A DNA stretch of 64,000 bases from Companilactobacillus nodensis DSM 19682 = JCM 14932 = NBRC 107160 (GTDB taxonomy: Bacteria > Bacillota > Bacilli > Lactobacillales > Lactobacillaceae): contig NZ_BAMN01000005.1 in the NCBI RefSeq assembly GCF_000615905.1, forward strand, positions 62,001 to 126,000, read 5' to 3'. The translations under genes and the position numbers were made by a program. The notes beneath the pieces were generated by a model, which made no database searches, was not told the origin of the DNA, and saw only the letters and a list, made by a program, of their open reading frames with translations. This document shows, piece by piece, positions 7,939-18,661 of the stretch (the stretch's first letter is position 1; the number at the start of each line of letters is the position of its first letter).

Positions 7939-9489
7939 TTATTTAAATTGAATATCTAAGTCCACTGTATTTTCAACAGCGTTTAATAAATCACCATTTA
8001 CAAGTACATCTGTTGCTTTGTTTAGTTCATCGTAAATTTCGATATCTTTATCATTTTCGATGAAGCTTACTGACTTACGGAATGCTTCATATGCAGGTTG
8101 AGTACCTTTTCCAAGTCCATGTTGACGTGACTTGATATCTAGTGCTTGGCAGGCAGCCATGATTTCAGTAGCAACAATTCTTCTTGAGTTGCCAATGATT
8201 TCTGCAGCTGTACGTGCAGCAGTTGTACCCATACTTACGAAGTCTTCTTGGTTTTCACATGAAGGGATTGAATCAACACTAGCTGGATGTGCCAAGATCT
8301 TGTTCTCTGAAGCTAATGAAGCACAGGCATATTGTGTGATCATGAATCCTGAGTTAAGTCCTGGATGTTTAACTAAGAATGAAGGCATCTTGCTTAGTTG
8401 TGTATTAACTAGGCGTTCAACACGACGTTCCGAAACATTTCCAATTTCTGAAGCAGCGATTCCAAGGAAGTCGAATGGTTGTGCCATTGGCTCACCATGG
8501 AAGTTACCACCTGAAATAACTTTTCCTTCACGAGTAACGATTGGGTTATCAGTAACCGAGTTGATTTCGATTTCTACTTTTTCTTTAACATAAGCAACTG
8601 AATCCTTACTTGCACCGTGGATCTGAGGGATACATCTTAATGTGTATGCATCCTGAACACGGTCTTGTGTTGCTTCAGTAGTATATTCTGAACCATCGAT
8701 CAATCTACGGATGTTACGAGCTGTTGCTAATTGACCACTTTGTGGACGAATCGTGTGTAGGTCTTCTTCGAATGGACTTGAGATACCTGAGTGAACTTCA
8801 AGAGATAATGCACCGGCAATATCTGAGAGTTTTAACAATACGATCGAGTCGTATGTTGCTAAAGCACCAACAGCTGTTAGTACTGTTGTTCCGTTGATCA
8901 AAGCAAGTCCTTCTTTGGCACTCAATTCGATAGTTTCAAGGCCAGCGTTATCCATAGCTACTTTACCAGGTAGTAATTCACCCTTGTAGTATGCCTTACC
9001 CAAGCCTAGTAATGGCAGAACCATATGTGCTAATGGTGCCAAGTCTCCTGATGCTCCAAGTGATCCTTTTTCAGGAATGAATGGATGTACTCCAGCGTTA
9101 AGCATGTTCATCAATGCCTTAACTGTGCTCAAACGAATTCCTGAGAATCCTTTAACGAGTGAGTTAACACGGATCAACATAATTGCACGAACAACGTCTT
9201 CTGGGAATGGATCACCATAACCTGATGAGTGAGTTCTGATCAAGTTTTCTTGTAATTGTGCTGTATCCTCTTGAGAAATACTTACGTTACAAAGTGAACC
9301 GAATCCAGTATTAACACCGTAAACAACACGTTTGTCTTCAACAATTTTGTCAATGATCTTACGTGAGTCATTAACTGCTTGTTCTGAACCAGGTGCAATA
9401 CTTACCTTCACGTTATTACGTGCTACTGAAACAACATCTTCAAGTTTCAAGCTGTTACCATCTAATACGATTGTCTTTTCTTTGATCAT
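7939..9489 (-). CDS. hutH: histidine ammonia-lyase
   Basis: Cytosolic enzyme of 516 residues that converts L-histidine to urocanate and NH3, the first step of histidine breakdown. The Ala-Ser-Gly triad that cyclises to the MIO cofactor is at residues 146-148 in GSLGASGDLAPLAHM. The active-site tyrosine region YGVNTGFG is at 57-64, and QDxYxxRC is present as VQDAYTLRCIPQ. Start ATG at 9489 is preferred because GGGGG lies 8 nt upstream; an ATG five codons earlier has no ribosome site. It is the last gene of the ftcD-fchA-fhs-hutD-permease-hutH operon. Confidence 0.96.
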   Translation of the reverse strand: MIKEKTIVLDGNSLKLEDVVSVARNNVKVSIAPGSEQAVNDSRKIIDKIVEDKRVVYGVNTGFGSLCNVSISQEDTAQLQENLIRTHSSGYGDPFPEDVVRAIMLIRVNSLVKGFSGIRLSTVKALMNMLNAGVHPFIPEKGSLGASGDLAPLAHMVLPLLGLGKAYYKGELLPGKVAMDNAGLETIELSAKEGLALINGTTVLTAVGALATYDSIVLLKLSDIAGALSLEVHSGISSPFEEDLHTIRPQSGQLATARNIRRLIDGSEYTTEATQDRVQDAYTLRCIPQIHGASKDSVAYVKEKVEIEINSVTDNPIVTREGKVISGGNFHGEPMAQPFDFLGIAASEIGNVSERRVERLVNTQLSKMPSFLVKHPGLNSGFMITQYACASLASENKILAHPASVDSIPSCENQEDFVSMGTTAARTAAEIIGNSRRIVATEIMAACQALDIKSRQHGLGKGTQPAYEAFRKSVSFIENDKDIEIYDELNKATDVLVNGDLLNAVENTVDLDIQFK

Positions 9490-9528
9490 TTGTAAAACCC
9501 CCATTTATTTTTGAGTTAATTAAAAGTT

Positions 9529-10926
9529 TTAAGCAGGATCTACATCATCTGAATCAGAATCTGAGTCTGTACCCATCTTCTTACCCTTGATGAATAGGAA
9601 GTACATTGTACTTGTAATGACTACACCGATAAGTCCAGCAATAAGGTTAACTGGGTTAGCTGCAGCAACCATCCAAATACTTACAATAATGGAAATGACA
9701 GGAATAACTGGGCCGAATGGTAATTTGAATACTGGTTCGTTATCCATATCTTTGTTCCTTAACCAAATTACGGCAAGTGCAGTTGGAATGTACTGGAAGA
9801 AACGGAATACAACACTTAATTCAGCCAATTGTTCGAATGAACCACTTAGAAGGAATCCAATTGTAACGATACCTGAGAAGATAATAGCTACGAATGGAGC
9901 ACCTTTTTTATTTTGTTTAGCAATAATTTTTGGTAATAATCCTTCGTCAGAAATTGAAGCTCCGTAACGAGGGATCATCAATGAATCACCCATATTCAGT
10001 CCAGCGATAGAAATCAAAGCACCGATTGAAATGATCCACTTACCAGCAGGTCCGATCATTTGTACGAAAGCGTCTTGTACAGGAGCATTACTTTGTAAGA
10101 TACCTGTACCAAGCATTGCGATAGTACCAGCAATGATCATGAAGTAGAATAATGAAACCAAACTGATTGATCCGATAATGGCCTTTGGTACGTTCTTTTT
10201 AGGATTACGCATTTCACCAGCAACAACTGGCAAGGCTTCGAATCCGATAAATGCATAAAATACTGTTAGAGATGTTGAAGCGGCTGCTTTGGACAATGTC
10301 ATACCAGGACTTAATTGTAAGAATGGTGTGAAGTGTCCCACTTTAATACCATGTTTGATGAAAAATACTGTAACAAGAGTAAATGCAATAATAGGAATAA
10401 TCTTAGCGATAGTAATTGTGATCGTGAAAACCTTAGAAGTCTTAATACCAGTACTATTGATAATTGATAAGAACGTTACCAGCAAAATACTTATAATTGT
10501 GTTTTTACCCTCTAGGGAAGGGAAAGTCTGAATTAAAAGTTTTGCAAAACCGGCTGCCATGGCAGCCCAAGCTACGATCGTAACGAACCAACCAAGGATA
10601 CCAACGTTGAATCCAACGAAGTCACCAAATGCTGTTTTAGCATATTGGAAAGCTCCACCATTCTTGTTGAAGTATCCTGAAACTTCAGCGAAACATACTG
10701 CCAACATCAGAACTAAGAACACATCTAGTAACATAGCAACCAATGAAGCTGGCCCTAAGTCCTTGTAGATGTCCTTTGGCAAAAGGAAGATTCCTGATCC
10801 GATAACAGCGTTGATTCCATAAAGTGTGGCACCATTAAGACTAAATTTCGCGTCTTCGCCCACTTTCTCTAATTCCCGAATGTCCTTAACATCCGAATCT
10901 TCAGGAATTTGGTTTTTACTTTTCAT
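9529..10926 (-). CDS. APC family amino acid permease (probable histidine uptake)
   Basis: Membrane transporter of 465 residues with about 12 helices. It has the APC signature (NAVIGSGIFLLPKDIY) in helix 1, the conserved FYAFIGFEALPVVAGEMRNPKKNVPKA around helix 6, and an acidic, serine-rich C-terminal tail. Start at 10926 (MKSKNQ) fits GAGAGGAG just upstream; the longer frame reaches into hutD. Histidine as substrate is inferred from its place between hutD and hutH. Confidence 0.88.
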   Translation of the reverse strand: MKSKNQIPEDSDVKDIRELEKVGEDAKFSLNGATLYGINAVIGSGIFLLPKDIYKDLGPASLVAMLLDVFLVLMLAVCFAEVSGYFNKNGGAFQYAKTAFGDFVGFNVGILGWFVTIVAWAAMAAGFAKLLIQTFPSLEGKNTIISILLVTFLSIINSTGIKTSKVFTITITIAKIIPIIAFTLVTVFFIKHGIKVGHFTPFLQLSPGMTLSKAAASTSLTVFYAFIGFEALPVVAGEMRNPKKNVPKAIIGSISLVSLFYFMIIAGTIAMLGTGILQSNAPVQDAFVQMIGPAGKWIISIGALISIAGLNMGDSLMIPRYGASISDEGLLPKIIAKQNKKGAPFVAIIFSGIVTIGFLLSGSFEQLAELSVVFRFFQYIPTALAVIWLRNKDMDNEPVFKLPFGPVIPVISIIVSIWMVAAANPVNLIAGLIGVVITSTMYFLFIKGKKMGTDSDSDSDDVDPA

Positions 10927-10972
10927 GTTGATTCTCCTCTCGGTGTTTACATCTGTTCTTGAAGCGCAATTC

Positions 10973-11569
10973 TTATTTTGATTCCTTCTCACTTGTCCAA
11001 ACTAAAATGGCCATAGGATTAATTGAAGAACCTGCCGCACTTGTCACAAACATTGTCGAGGTTGAATTTGTTTTAAAATATAATGATTCATTTTTACTAA
11101 CGAATTTACTTTGCATTGATTCGTCGTCTTTAAAAATCACTGAGCATCCATGTAAGAAATAACAAATGTATTCTGTATCTTCCTTAAGCTTCAAAGATTT
11201 ATTATCGATTAGAAAGTTTATATGTCCCTCGAGATCAGAACGATATATCAAATTAAAATCAACACATTTGCCATGACTAGTAATCTTGTCATCACCGTTA
11301 AAATAATATTTTTGGAAAGGTGCCAAAGTGATCGTTTTTGCATTATTTTCCAAAGTCAATTGATTCTGTAACGGTAATATTATTCTCTTGTAACCCGGCA
11401 AGGGTGTAAATTCTGTCGTATCTAATTCAACTGTCGCACTAGAAATCCGATAGTCAAAGTTGCCTGGTCGATATTCTCCATTGGTTGGGGATAGATAGAA
11501 TTCTGTGGTTTGACCCCCACTCCAATTTGAAACTTGGTAATCATTCTCTGTTACTTTTAATAATTCCAT
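10973..11569 (-). CDS. hutD: HutD/Ves family protein
   Basis: Cupin-like protein of 198 residues. The diagnostic N-terminal motif NWSGGQTTEFYLSP is near residues 17-30 and YRISSATVE near 41-49; PLPGYKRIILPLQ follows. HutD proteins occur in hut operons of many bacteria. They are not enzymes of the pathway, and a role in limiting or sensing urocanate or formyl-glutamate-type metabolites has been proposed. It lies 4 nt downstream of fhs and 46 nt upstream of the permease. This lactobacillar copy is diverged, but the motif set is convincing. Confidence 0.82.
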   Translation of the reverse strand: MELLKVTENDYQVSNWSGGQTTEFYLSPTNGEYRPGNFDYRISSATVELDTTEFTPLPGYKRIILPLQNQLTLENNAKTITLAPFQKYYFNGDDKITSHGKCVDFNLIYRSDLEGHINFLIDNKSLKLKEDTEYICYFLHGCSVIFKDDESMQSKFVSKNESLYFKTNSTSTMFVTSAAGSSINPMAILVWTSEKESK

Positions 11570-11572
11570 TTT

Positions 11573-13251
11573 CTAGAATAATCCAGAAATATTTCCATTC
11601 TCATCAACATCAATACGTTCTGCAGCTGGTGATTTTGGTAATCCTGGCATTGTCATGATTGCTCCAGTTTGAGCAACGATGAATCCAGCACCGGCAGAAA
11701 CCTTCAAGTTACTGATTTTAACTGTGAAGCCTGTTGGTGCACCTAACTTCTTCGCGTCATCAGAGAATGAATATTGAGTCTTAGCCATACAGATTGGTAA
11801 GTCAGTGAATCCAAGTCTTTCCAATTCTGACAATTGTTTACGTGCGCCACGTGTGAATTCAACTCCGTCACCGCCGTAAACTTTTTGAACGATCTTAGTT
11901 AATTTTTCTTCAATTGAATCTTCCAAGTCATATACAAAGCCAAAGTTGTTTGGTTGGTCAGCTGCTTCAACCACTGCGTCAGCAAGTTCAAGCGCACCGT
12001 CACCACCTTTGCCCCATACATCTGACAGAGCAACTTTAACACCGAGGTCTTCACAAGCCTTTTGAACAACTGCTAATTCAGCATCTGTATCATTAGGGAA
12101 CTTGTTGATGGCAACAACTACTGGCATACCATAAACATTTTGGATATTATCAATGTGCTTCTTCATGTTTGGTAATCCAGCTTCAACAGCTTCAACATTT
12201 TCTTCATTCAAGTCAGTCTTCTTAACACCACCATGCATCTTCAAAGCACGAACTGTTGCTACAAGTACGACTGCATCTGGTTGCATGTTGGCTAGACGAC
12301 ACTTGATATCGATGAATTTTTCAGCTCCAAGGTCAGCACCGAATCCAGCCTCTGTAACTGCATAATCAGCATATTTCAAAGCTAGTTTTGTAGCTAAGAT
12401 ACTGTTACATCCGTGAGCAATATTAGCGAATGGTCCACCATGAATGAAGGCTGGTGTGTGATCGAGTGTTTGAACAATATTAGGATTGATAGCATCTTTT
12501 AGTAGCGCTGTTAATGCTCCTTCCGCTTTCAAGTCACCGGCTGTAACTGGATCACCGTCCATGTTGTAAGCTACGATCATTTTGCGTAATTTTGATTTGA
12601 GTTCAGTAATATTATTTGAAAGACATAATACAGCCATAACTTCTGAAGCAACTGTAATATCGTAACCATCTTCACGTGGAACACCATTAACACGGCCTTG
12701 CAAGCCGTCAACGATGTGACGTAATTGGCGATCATTCATATCAACAACACGTTTCCAAGTATCTTACGTGTATCAATGTTCAATGCATTACCTTGGTGAA
12801 TATGATTATCTAATAAGGCAGCTAATAAGTTATTTGCAGCACCGATTGCGTGGAAGTCGCCTGTGAAGTGAAGATTAATATCTTCCATAGGAACAACTTG
12901 TGAATGTCCACCACCTGCGGCTCCACCTTTAATACCAAAGACAGGTCCTAATGATGGTTCACGAACAGCAATGGCCGCTTTTTTACCAATATTTGATAAT
13001 GCATCAACCAATCCAACTGAGACAGTAGTCTTACCTTCGCCGGCAGGCGTTGGTGTGATAGCTGTAACTAGGATAAGTTTCCCACGTTGACTTGCGTCAT
13101 CCAGGTCCTTCATATTATTGATGTCGATCTTAGCTTTGTACTTTCCATACATTGATAGATCTTCTTCAGGGATACCAACTGATGCGGCGATATCTTGAAT
13201 AGGGTCCATTTCAACTTGACTTGCAATTTCAATATCAGATAAATTTGCCAT
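11573..13251 (-). pseudogene. fhs: formate-tetrahydrofolate ligase, frameshifted
   Basis: ATP-dependent formyl-THF synthetase. Repaired length is about 560 residues, normal for the family. The ATP loop [10 protein letters not shown] is at residues 67-76. The N-terminal part runs to IDTRKIL; the continuation [14 protein letters not shown] starts in the next frame. A single T is missing at 12755-12759: CTTTGG became CTTGG, and the expected sequence is [12 protein letters not shown]. Within the hut operon it would work in reverse, turning 10-formyl-THF into formate, THF and ATP. Start at 13251 (MANLSDIE). The error is in a homopolymer and the gene is otherwise perfect, so it is probably functional in vivo. 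Confidence 0.9.
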
Positions 13252-13287
13252 AATATTTAATTCCGCCCTTCTCATTAGTGTTATCAG

Positions 13288-13914
13288 CTATACAATTTTC
13301 AAAATTTCTTCGTAGATCTTGTCTGCCAAAGGACATCCCTCTTCTAGTAAGGCAGTTCCTTTTTGCTTGTAATCATTAACGAATTCTTCATCCTTGATAC
13401 CAGATAAGTTGATTAAGACATTCAACCATGCGCCTTGAAGTGCTGACTTCAAGTTCAAAGCCGCAACTCCCAAGTCACTAGCGGCATTGGTATTTGACTT
13501 ACCGATGATTGATTCAGTTACCTTCAATGCTTCAACACATTTGACCATGATGTCGAATGGAGCTTTAGTAGCACCTTTTAGTGCTTGTTGCATGGCACTT
13601 CTACGTGCAGCCTTTTCGTCATCAGTTGCCTTAGGCATTGAGAACACAGCAGATACTTCGTTAAATGCTTCGGTATCTTTGTCGATTGCATCGAGCAATT
13701 CAGCTTGTAACTTACCAGCTTCTTCACGAGTTTCTTTTGCAATATCTTCGAATTCAAGATATTTTTTCTTACCGATCGTAAGTTCAGTAACCATCTTAGT
13801 AAGTGAGATACCCATTGAACCAGCTAATGCAGAAGCTGAGCCTCCACCCGGAGCCGGTTCATCTGAACCAAGAACAGTCATGAATTCACGTACTTGCATG
13901 TCAGTTAATTTCAT
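13288..13914 (-). CDS. fchA: formimidoyltetrahydrofolate cyclodeaminase
   Basis: All-helical enzyme of 208 residues that converts 5-formimino-THF to 5,10-methenyl-THF and NH3. The family motif DEPAPGGGSASALAGSMG is at residues 18-35, and NTNAASDLGVAALNLKSA lies near 141-158. It is a free-standing version of the domain that is fused to FtcD in animals. It lies 12 nt downstream of ftcD and just upstream of fhs, giving the order of reaction steps. Strong ribosome site (GGAG) before MKLTDMQ. Confidence 0.93.
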   Translation of the reverse strand: MKLTDMQVREFMTVLGSDEPAPGGGSASALAGSMGISLTKMVTELTIGKKKYLEFEDIAKETREEAGKLQAELLDAIDKDTEAFNEVSAVFSMPKATDDEKAARRSAMQQALKGATKAPFDIMVKCVEALKVTESIIGKSNTNAASDLGVAALNLKSALQGAWLNVLINLSGIKDEEFVNDYKQKGTALLEEGCPLADKIYEEILKIV

Positions 13915-13926
13915 TGATTGTTCTCC

Positions 13927-14823
13927 TTAAATTAAGTGATTTTCAAGAACTTGTTTGCTGTAATCGAAGTCTTCAACTTGTAGATAATATTCAGCAACAT
14001 CTACTAAGGCTTTAGCAGGTGTTAATCCAATAACTTCACTACCAATGATGTTTACTCCATAACGTTTTGCTTCAAACTTGATTGTTTCGAATGTACGATA
14101 CAATGGTGTTCCTTCATAATTGACCATATTCATGGAGACTTGAGCAATGTTACGATCTTCGAGCATTAATCCGATACCCTTGCAATACTTGAATCCGCCG
14201 CTTGAACCACGAACAATTTTGGCAATCTTCTTAGCAATTGTTACATCGTCCGTATCAAGGTTTACGTTGAAGGCAACTAATGGCATACGTGCGCCAATGG
14301 CTGTAACTCCAGCCGTTGGGTGAATCTTTCTTTCACCATAATCTGGTGCCCATTCATCTTGAAGAAGCTTTTCTGGCATTCCTTCGAATTGACCTTTTCT
14401 TACTTTGGCAAGATTTCTACGTGCCGGTGTTGAAGCTGAATCTTCATATAAGAAAATTGGAATATTTAATTCATCATTTACACGTTTTGCAACTTTTTTC
14501 GAAATTTCAACACATTCTTCTGCGGTAATGTTCTTGATAGGTACAAATGGCACTACGTCAGTTGCACCCATACGTGGATGACCACCTTCGTGCTTAGTCA
14601 TATCGATATTTTCACTAGCATATTTAACAAGTTGGAAAGCTACTTCTTGAATTCCATCTTCGTTACCAACTAATGTAAATACACTACGGTTATGATTTGT
14701 ATCTGAAGAGTGATCTAATAGTGTGACACCTTGGACGCTCTTGGCTGTCTCAACTAAACCATCAATTGTTTCTTGGTTCTTGCCTTCACTAAAATTCGGA
14801 ATACATTCAATTAATTTGTCCAT
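13927..14823 (-). CDS. ftcD: glutamate formimidoyltransferase
   Basis: Enzyme of 298 residues that moves the formimino group from N-formimino-L-glutamate to THF, releasing glutamate. Starts MDKLIECIPNFSEGK and contains DHSSDTNHNRSVFTLVG and KHEGGHPRMGATDVVPF, all typical of FtcD. Start ATG at 14823 fits AAAGGATG 7 nt upstream; the longer open frame extends into the leader without a ribosome site. First gene of the main hut operon. Because hutI yields formiminoglutamate, this gene fixes the route as the THF-dependent branch rather than hydrolysis by HutG or HutF. Confidence 0.95.
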   Translation of the reverse strand: MDKLIECIPNFSEGKNQETIDGLVETAKSVQGVTLLDHSSDTNHNRSVFTLVGNEDGIQEVAFQLVKYASENIDMTKHEGGHPRMGATDVVPFVPIKNITAEECVEISKKVAKRVNDELNIPIFLYEDSASTPARRNLAKVRKGQFEGMPEKLLQDEWAPDYGERKIHPTAGVTAIGARMPLVAFNVNLDTDDVTIAKKIAKIVRGSSGGFKYCKGIGLMLEDRNIAQVSMNMVNYEGTPLYRTFETIKFEAKRYGVNIIGSEVIGLTPAKALVDVAEYYLQVEDFDYSKQVLENHLI

Positions 14824-14986
14824 GATCAAACATCCTTTCAAATTTGTGTACTTGATTGTTTTAATAAAAGACAACAAATCCAGATTTCCATGGGTCACGA
14901 TAGGGTTATTCATCACCTCGATTTTTGCAAAAATCATCCACGACTTCTGGATATCCCCCGTACTATTTTTCAAAATCCGATTTATC

Positions 14987-15000
14987 TGTTATCGCTTTCA
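14987..15000 (-). promoter_or_regulatory. cre site (CcpA) downstream of the hut promoter
   Basis: Minus strand TGAAAGCGATAACA matches the consensus TGWAANCGNTNWCA at every position. It lies just downstream of the predicted -10 of the ftcD promoter, where CcpA binding would block transcription, so glucose repression of the hut operon is expected. Confidence 0.75.
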
Positions 15001-15012
15001 TTAACCGCTATT

Positions 15013-15041
15013 AATCTATCATGGTACTTATAACCGGTCAA
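15013..15041 (-). promoter_or_regulatory. predicted promoter of the ftcD-hutH operon
   Basis: Minus strand -35 TTGACC (15036-15041), a 17-bp spacer and -10 TAGATT (15013-15018), giving a leader of about 180 nt before ftcD. This lies in the 655-nt gene-free stretch 14824-15478, which also holds the cre site, a TGACA cluster and the regulator's terminator. Otherwise I see only AT-rich sequence there. Confidence 0.5.
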
Positions 15042-15146
15042 TAGCGCCTGTATCAAGGGTTTCAGCGATTTTAATATTTCAAAAACATATATTTTTTTTG
15101 CTTTTATAAAATAATGTTTAAACACATTTTTATAATTATCAAAATT

Positions 15147-15176
15147 TGACACTTTTTTGACAGTGACATTCTGACA
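15147..15176. repeat. cluster of four TGACA direct repeats upstream of the hut promoter
   Basis: TGACA begins at 15147, 15158, 15164 and 15172; the first two are exactly 11 bp apart. SARP/AfsR-type activators bind short direct repeats spaced by one helical turn, and the neighbouring regulator is of that type. A similar 11-bp pair occurs at the hutI promoter. Role inferred. Confidence 0.4.
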
Positions 15177-15409
15177 GTATCCAAGACGTAAAGTTCTATC
15201 TATCAGTACTTCAATTAATTTTCTCGATATTAGTTATCAGTTTTACTAATCAAAAACTATTTACGATAGGCATACTAAAAAAGTCATTAAAGACGGCAAA
15301 AATTCTGTCAAGTGAACTGTTTCTCAATATGGTATCTTTTGACGTTTAATAGATTCTAAGATTAGAAAATAAACTCTAAAATTAATTTTTTCTAATCATC
15401 TCAAAGAAC

Positions 15410-15458
15410 AGAAAAGGCGCTAAAAATGACAATAATTGTCAAATTTAGCGCCTTTTCT
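15410..15458. terminator. long hairpin terminator after the AfsR-like regulator
   Basis: AGAAAAGGCGCTAAA pairs with TTTAGCGCCTTTTCT, with an inner TGACAAT/ATTGTCA pairing. Nearly perfect over about 48 nt. Confidence 0.85.
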
Positions 15459-15478
15459 TATATAATTTTTTTAATTTT

Positions 15479-18400
15479 TTAGTGATGATAAATCGAATTC
15501 ATTTCGCCATAAATTCCATTCAAATATTGTAATTCAAATCTATCACGATATTGACTGAGATTCTCTTTGGCTTTTTCTAAATAAAATGCTTCATCCTGAT
15601 TGAGTAGTTCACGTAGTGAAGGATCACTGATCTTCTGATCATTGATCATCTTCTTAACAATTGCTTGAATAAAATAAACGATTCCCATATCCCTGGGATT
15701 GGATAAATGTGTGTAATACTCGTTAAAACTCAATAAGAATCTCAAAACTGCATCATAATCACCATCATGTAACTCATTCAACGCCAAGTACGCATTGAGC
15801 TGCGTTCTCTTCCATGGTGACGTCAAATTATCATATAATCCTTTGGCTTTGCATAGATATTGTTTGGAACCTTCATAATCTTCCTTCGCATAGAGAGAAA
15901 TTCCCATATCCACATAGAAGATAACCAGACTAGTCTTTAATCCCGTCTGTTCACAGAGACAAATTGCCTTCTTCTCATAATTGATTGCCTCATCATAGTT
16001 CTCACGGAGGCGTTCAATCTCAGCTAAGTAATCATAAGCAGCTGCAATATTACTGGAATACTTCTCCTTGACTTCATCTGAGATAGTAAAGATAGTCACT
16101 GATTCCACCAACAAATGCTCTGCCTCCGTCAAATTACCAACCATCAGATAGTACAGACCTTTTAGCCGCAACAAAATTCCAATTGACTGGTGATCATTAG
16201 ATCTAATAGAGATATTCATTGCCAGATCAATATAATGCACCATATCAGTCGCATTGTCAGTCTGAATATAGTAATAGATCATTTGACGATAACCGCGAAT
16301 CAAGAAGTCATCATGATGAAGTTCCTTTGCCTTAACGATCACCCGTTGGATATTCTCGATTCCCTGATTATAATTACCATAATTGATGTAATAACGTCCT
16401 TCAAAGTACAAATACTTCATCAGCAATAATTCATATGTCTGGTTGCCTTCATACTGATACTCAATGGCTTTGAGTCGGTCACCTATTTGCTTGAACTTAG
16501 TCAGTTCATCATGCCACTCAATACTTTCCAGCTCAACTGACTCTTTGTTGTACTCAGTATAAATTGGGAATAATTCATGTTGGAACTTAAGTGAGATCTG
16601 CAGATGAGATAATTCATAATCTAGCGACTTCAATTCTTGATTAGCATATTTATAGTGATAAGCAATCTGTGATAGCAATGTCGATTCGTCATCAACTGAA
16701 CGAAGTTTTTGTTCTAGTAGAACCGCAATCTTTTCGTGGATCACTCGCAGCTTCGAAGGTGCTTGTTGTGAGTAAATAAATTCACGGAATTTATTGTGGA
16801 AAAAACTCAGCTGAATCTCTCCTTCGATCATGTGCTCACTAATCAGCTGGTGATTCTTAATCGTTGAAATATCCTTGGCAATACTGCTTTCAGTTCGATT
16901 CAATAATGTCGAAATAATTTTTAATGGTGCTTCTTCTGGGAAGTACGAAACCATCTCCAGAATCTCTTCCTCACCAGGTTCAAGATCCTGAAGAATAAAT
17001 TTCAATTCCTTTTGAATCTTTGGTGTCATATAGTCTGGTCGTAGTCCCAACTTGATCTGTCGGACATATTCCATCAAGAAAAATGGACTGCCCTCTGACT
17101 CGTTATACAACTCTGTCAACGTAGCAAAATCCAAATCATTATCGGGAATTTGCTTCTGCATAAATGCTGTCATCGATGCACGGTCAAATGGCTTCAAGTC
17201 AATAATATTAAGTCTGCCATAGTGACTGACCGTATTAATAAATTCATCAATATGAGTCTGATAATTGGACCGGAGTGTCAATAAGAACAACGTGTCACGA
17301 TCATGAAGCATCAGACTCGTCAAAAGCCGTAAACTCAATTCATCCATCCACTGCAGATTATCGATATTGATGATCAACTTGTTATCCTGTTCAATTATCT
17401 TTAGGGCTTCCAGAATTATTTGCGATAAATAATTTATATCATCATCAGTTAATTTATCGTCAAAATTTCTTAAACTATCATCTGTAAAATATGGAAAGAA
17501 TTTCTCGCAAGTCTTCTCAAAGTTATTTGACGTGACAATTTCATTATCCTTAATAACAATCTCAATTTTTTGAAGTATTTCACGCCACGGACGCAACGTA
17601 AAAAAAACGCTCAGAGTGGAAACAGGTAAAATTCAATAACAAATGCTTCTTACGCATATTGTTGAGAACTAGCTCTGATAATGCCGTCTTACCAATACCA
17701 GCATCACCTTGAATAATTATTGACTGGAAATTATGATCATGAAAGAATCCATCAAAGTTAGCTTCGAGCGTTTCAATTTCTTGCGTACGACCAAAGAACT
17801 TAAAACTTTCAATATTCTCTTCATAATTCTTTCGACGATTAACGATCTCCAACGTCTTCTCATAAATCTTACGTGTCTCATCACTCGGTTCAATTCCGAG
17901 TTCTTCTTTTAGTGTACTAACTAATTCATAATAGGCTTCAATGACTTTGCCATTACGATGACTATCCTGATAAAACCTCATTAACAACTGATAATTACGT
18001 TCATCGTATTCATCAATAGAAATCAAACGTTGAATATTACGCTCAACATCATCTAATCTACTATTGGCAATATCATCAGAAACCTTGTGATAACAATTCT
18101 GTACGAATTTTTGCTCATAGATACTACGCATCCGCGTTGTCCATTGGTCAAAATTCTCAGAGTCCTTCAAAAAGAACCCCTTCAAGAATTCACCTTGGTA
18201 CTTAATTAAGTGTTCAGTCGGCTCAGAGAGAAATTCTTCAACATCACTCTGAACTGGTAAATCTTCATTCAACTGTAAAACAGATTTGTTTGGTGAAACG
18301 ACATAATCGTCGCCCAGAACCTTGTTAGCCTGATAAATAGTATTACGGAGATTCTTTCTGGCACTCTGTTCGGACTTATTTGGCCACAGCAACCCAGCAA

Positions 18401-18539
18401 TTTCATCTCTACTGATGGATTGATTGACAGCTAAATAATACAAAAGAGCATTGATCTTGGAGAATGAGAAAAAAATCTGTTGATCGGCTAAATAAATCTT
18501 GGGATTACCAAACAATTGAAATTTTAGTGTTTTCTTCAT
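15479..18539 (-). pseudogene. AfsR/SARP-like regulator (BTAD + AAA ATPase + TPR), frameshifted; probable hut activator
   Basis: Large cytoplasmic regulator, about 1,020 residues when repaired. The N-terminus (residues 1-100) is a winged-helix of the OmpR/SARP type (FQLFGNPKIYLADQ, ALLYYLAVN, LLWPNKSEQSARKNLRN). A bacterial transcriptional-activator domain follows (about 100-240). Then an NTPase with Walker A GDAGIGKTA at 278-286, and a long C-terminal half of TPR-like helices. The frame breaks in an A8 run at 17600-17607: seven A would restore SERFFTLRPWREIL. It lies between hutI and ftcD, has its own terminator, and no other hut regulator (such as HutP or HutC) is present. Control of the hut genes is therefore likely but inferred. 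Confidence 0.8.
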
Positions 18540-18614
18540 ATTATGCTCACCCCATAATTACTATACGTCAAAAAAATGTCAAAAGACACACAATAGTGAA
18601 ACCGATAACAAAAA

Positions 18615-18647
18615 ATACAGCTCCCAATCACTATTTGAGAGCTGTAT
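18615..18647 (-). terminator. terminator after hutI
   Basis: ATACAGCTC pairs with GAGCTGTAT; on the minus strand it is followed by TTTTTT. It separates hutI from the regulator gene. Confidence 0.8.
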
Positions 18648-18661
18648 CATTCAATTATTGA

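Noticed and set aside
17600-17607. Phase-variable A8 tract switching the AfsR-like regulator
   Set aside because: Possible in principle, but many unrelated genes here have the same kind of run-length error, so sequencing error is simpler.
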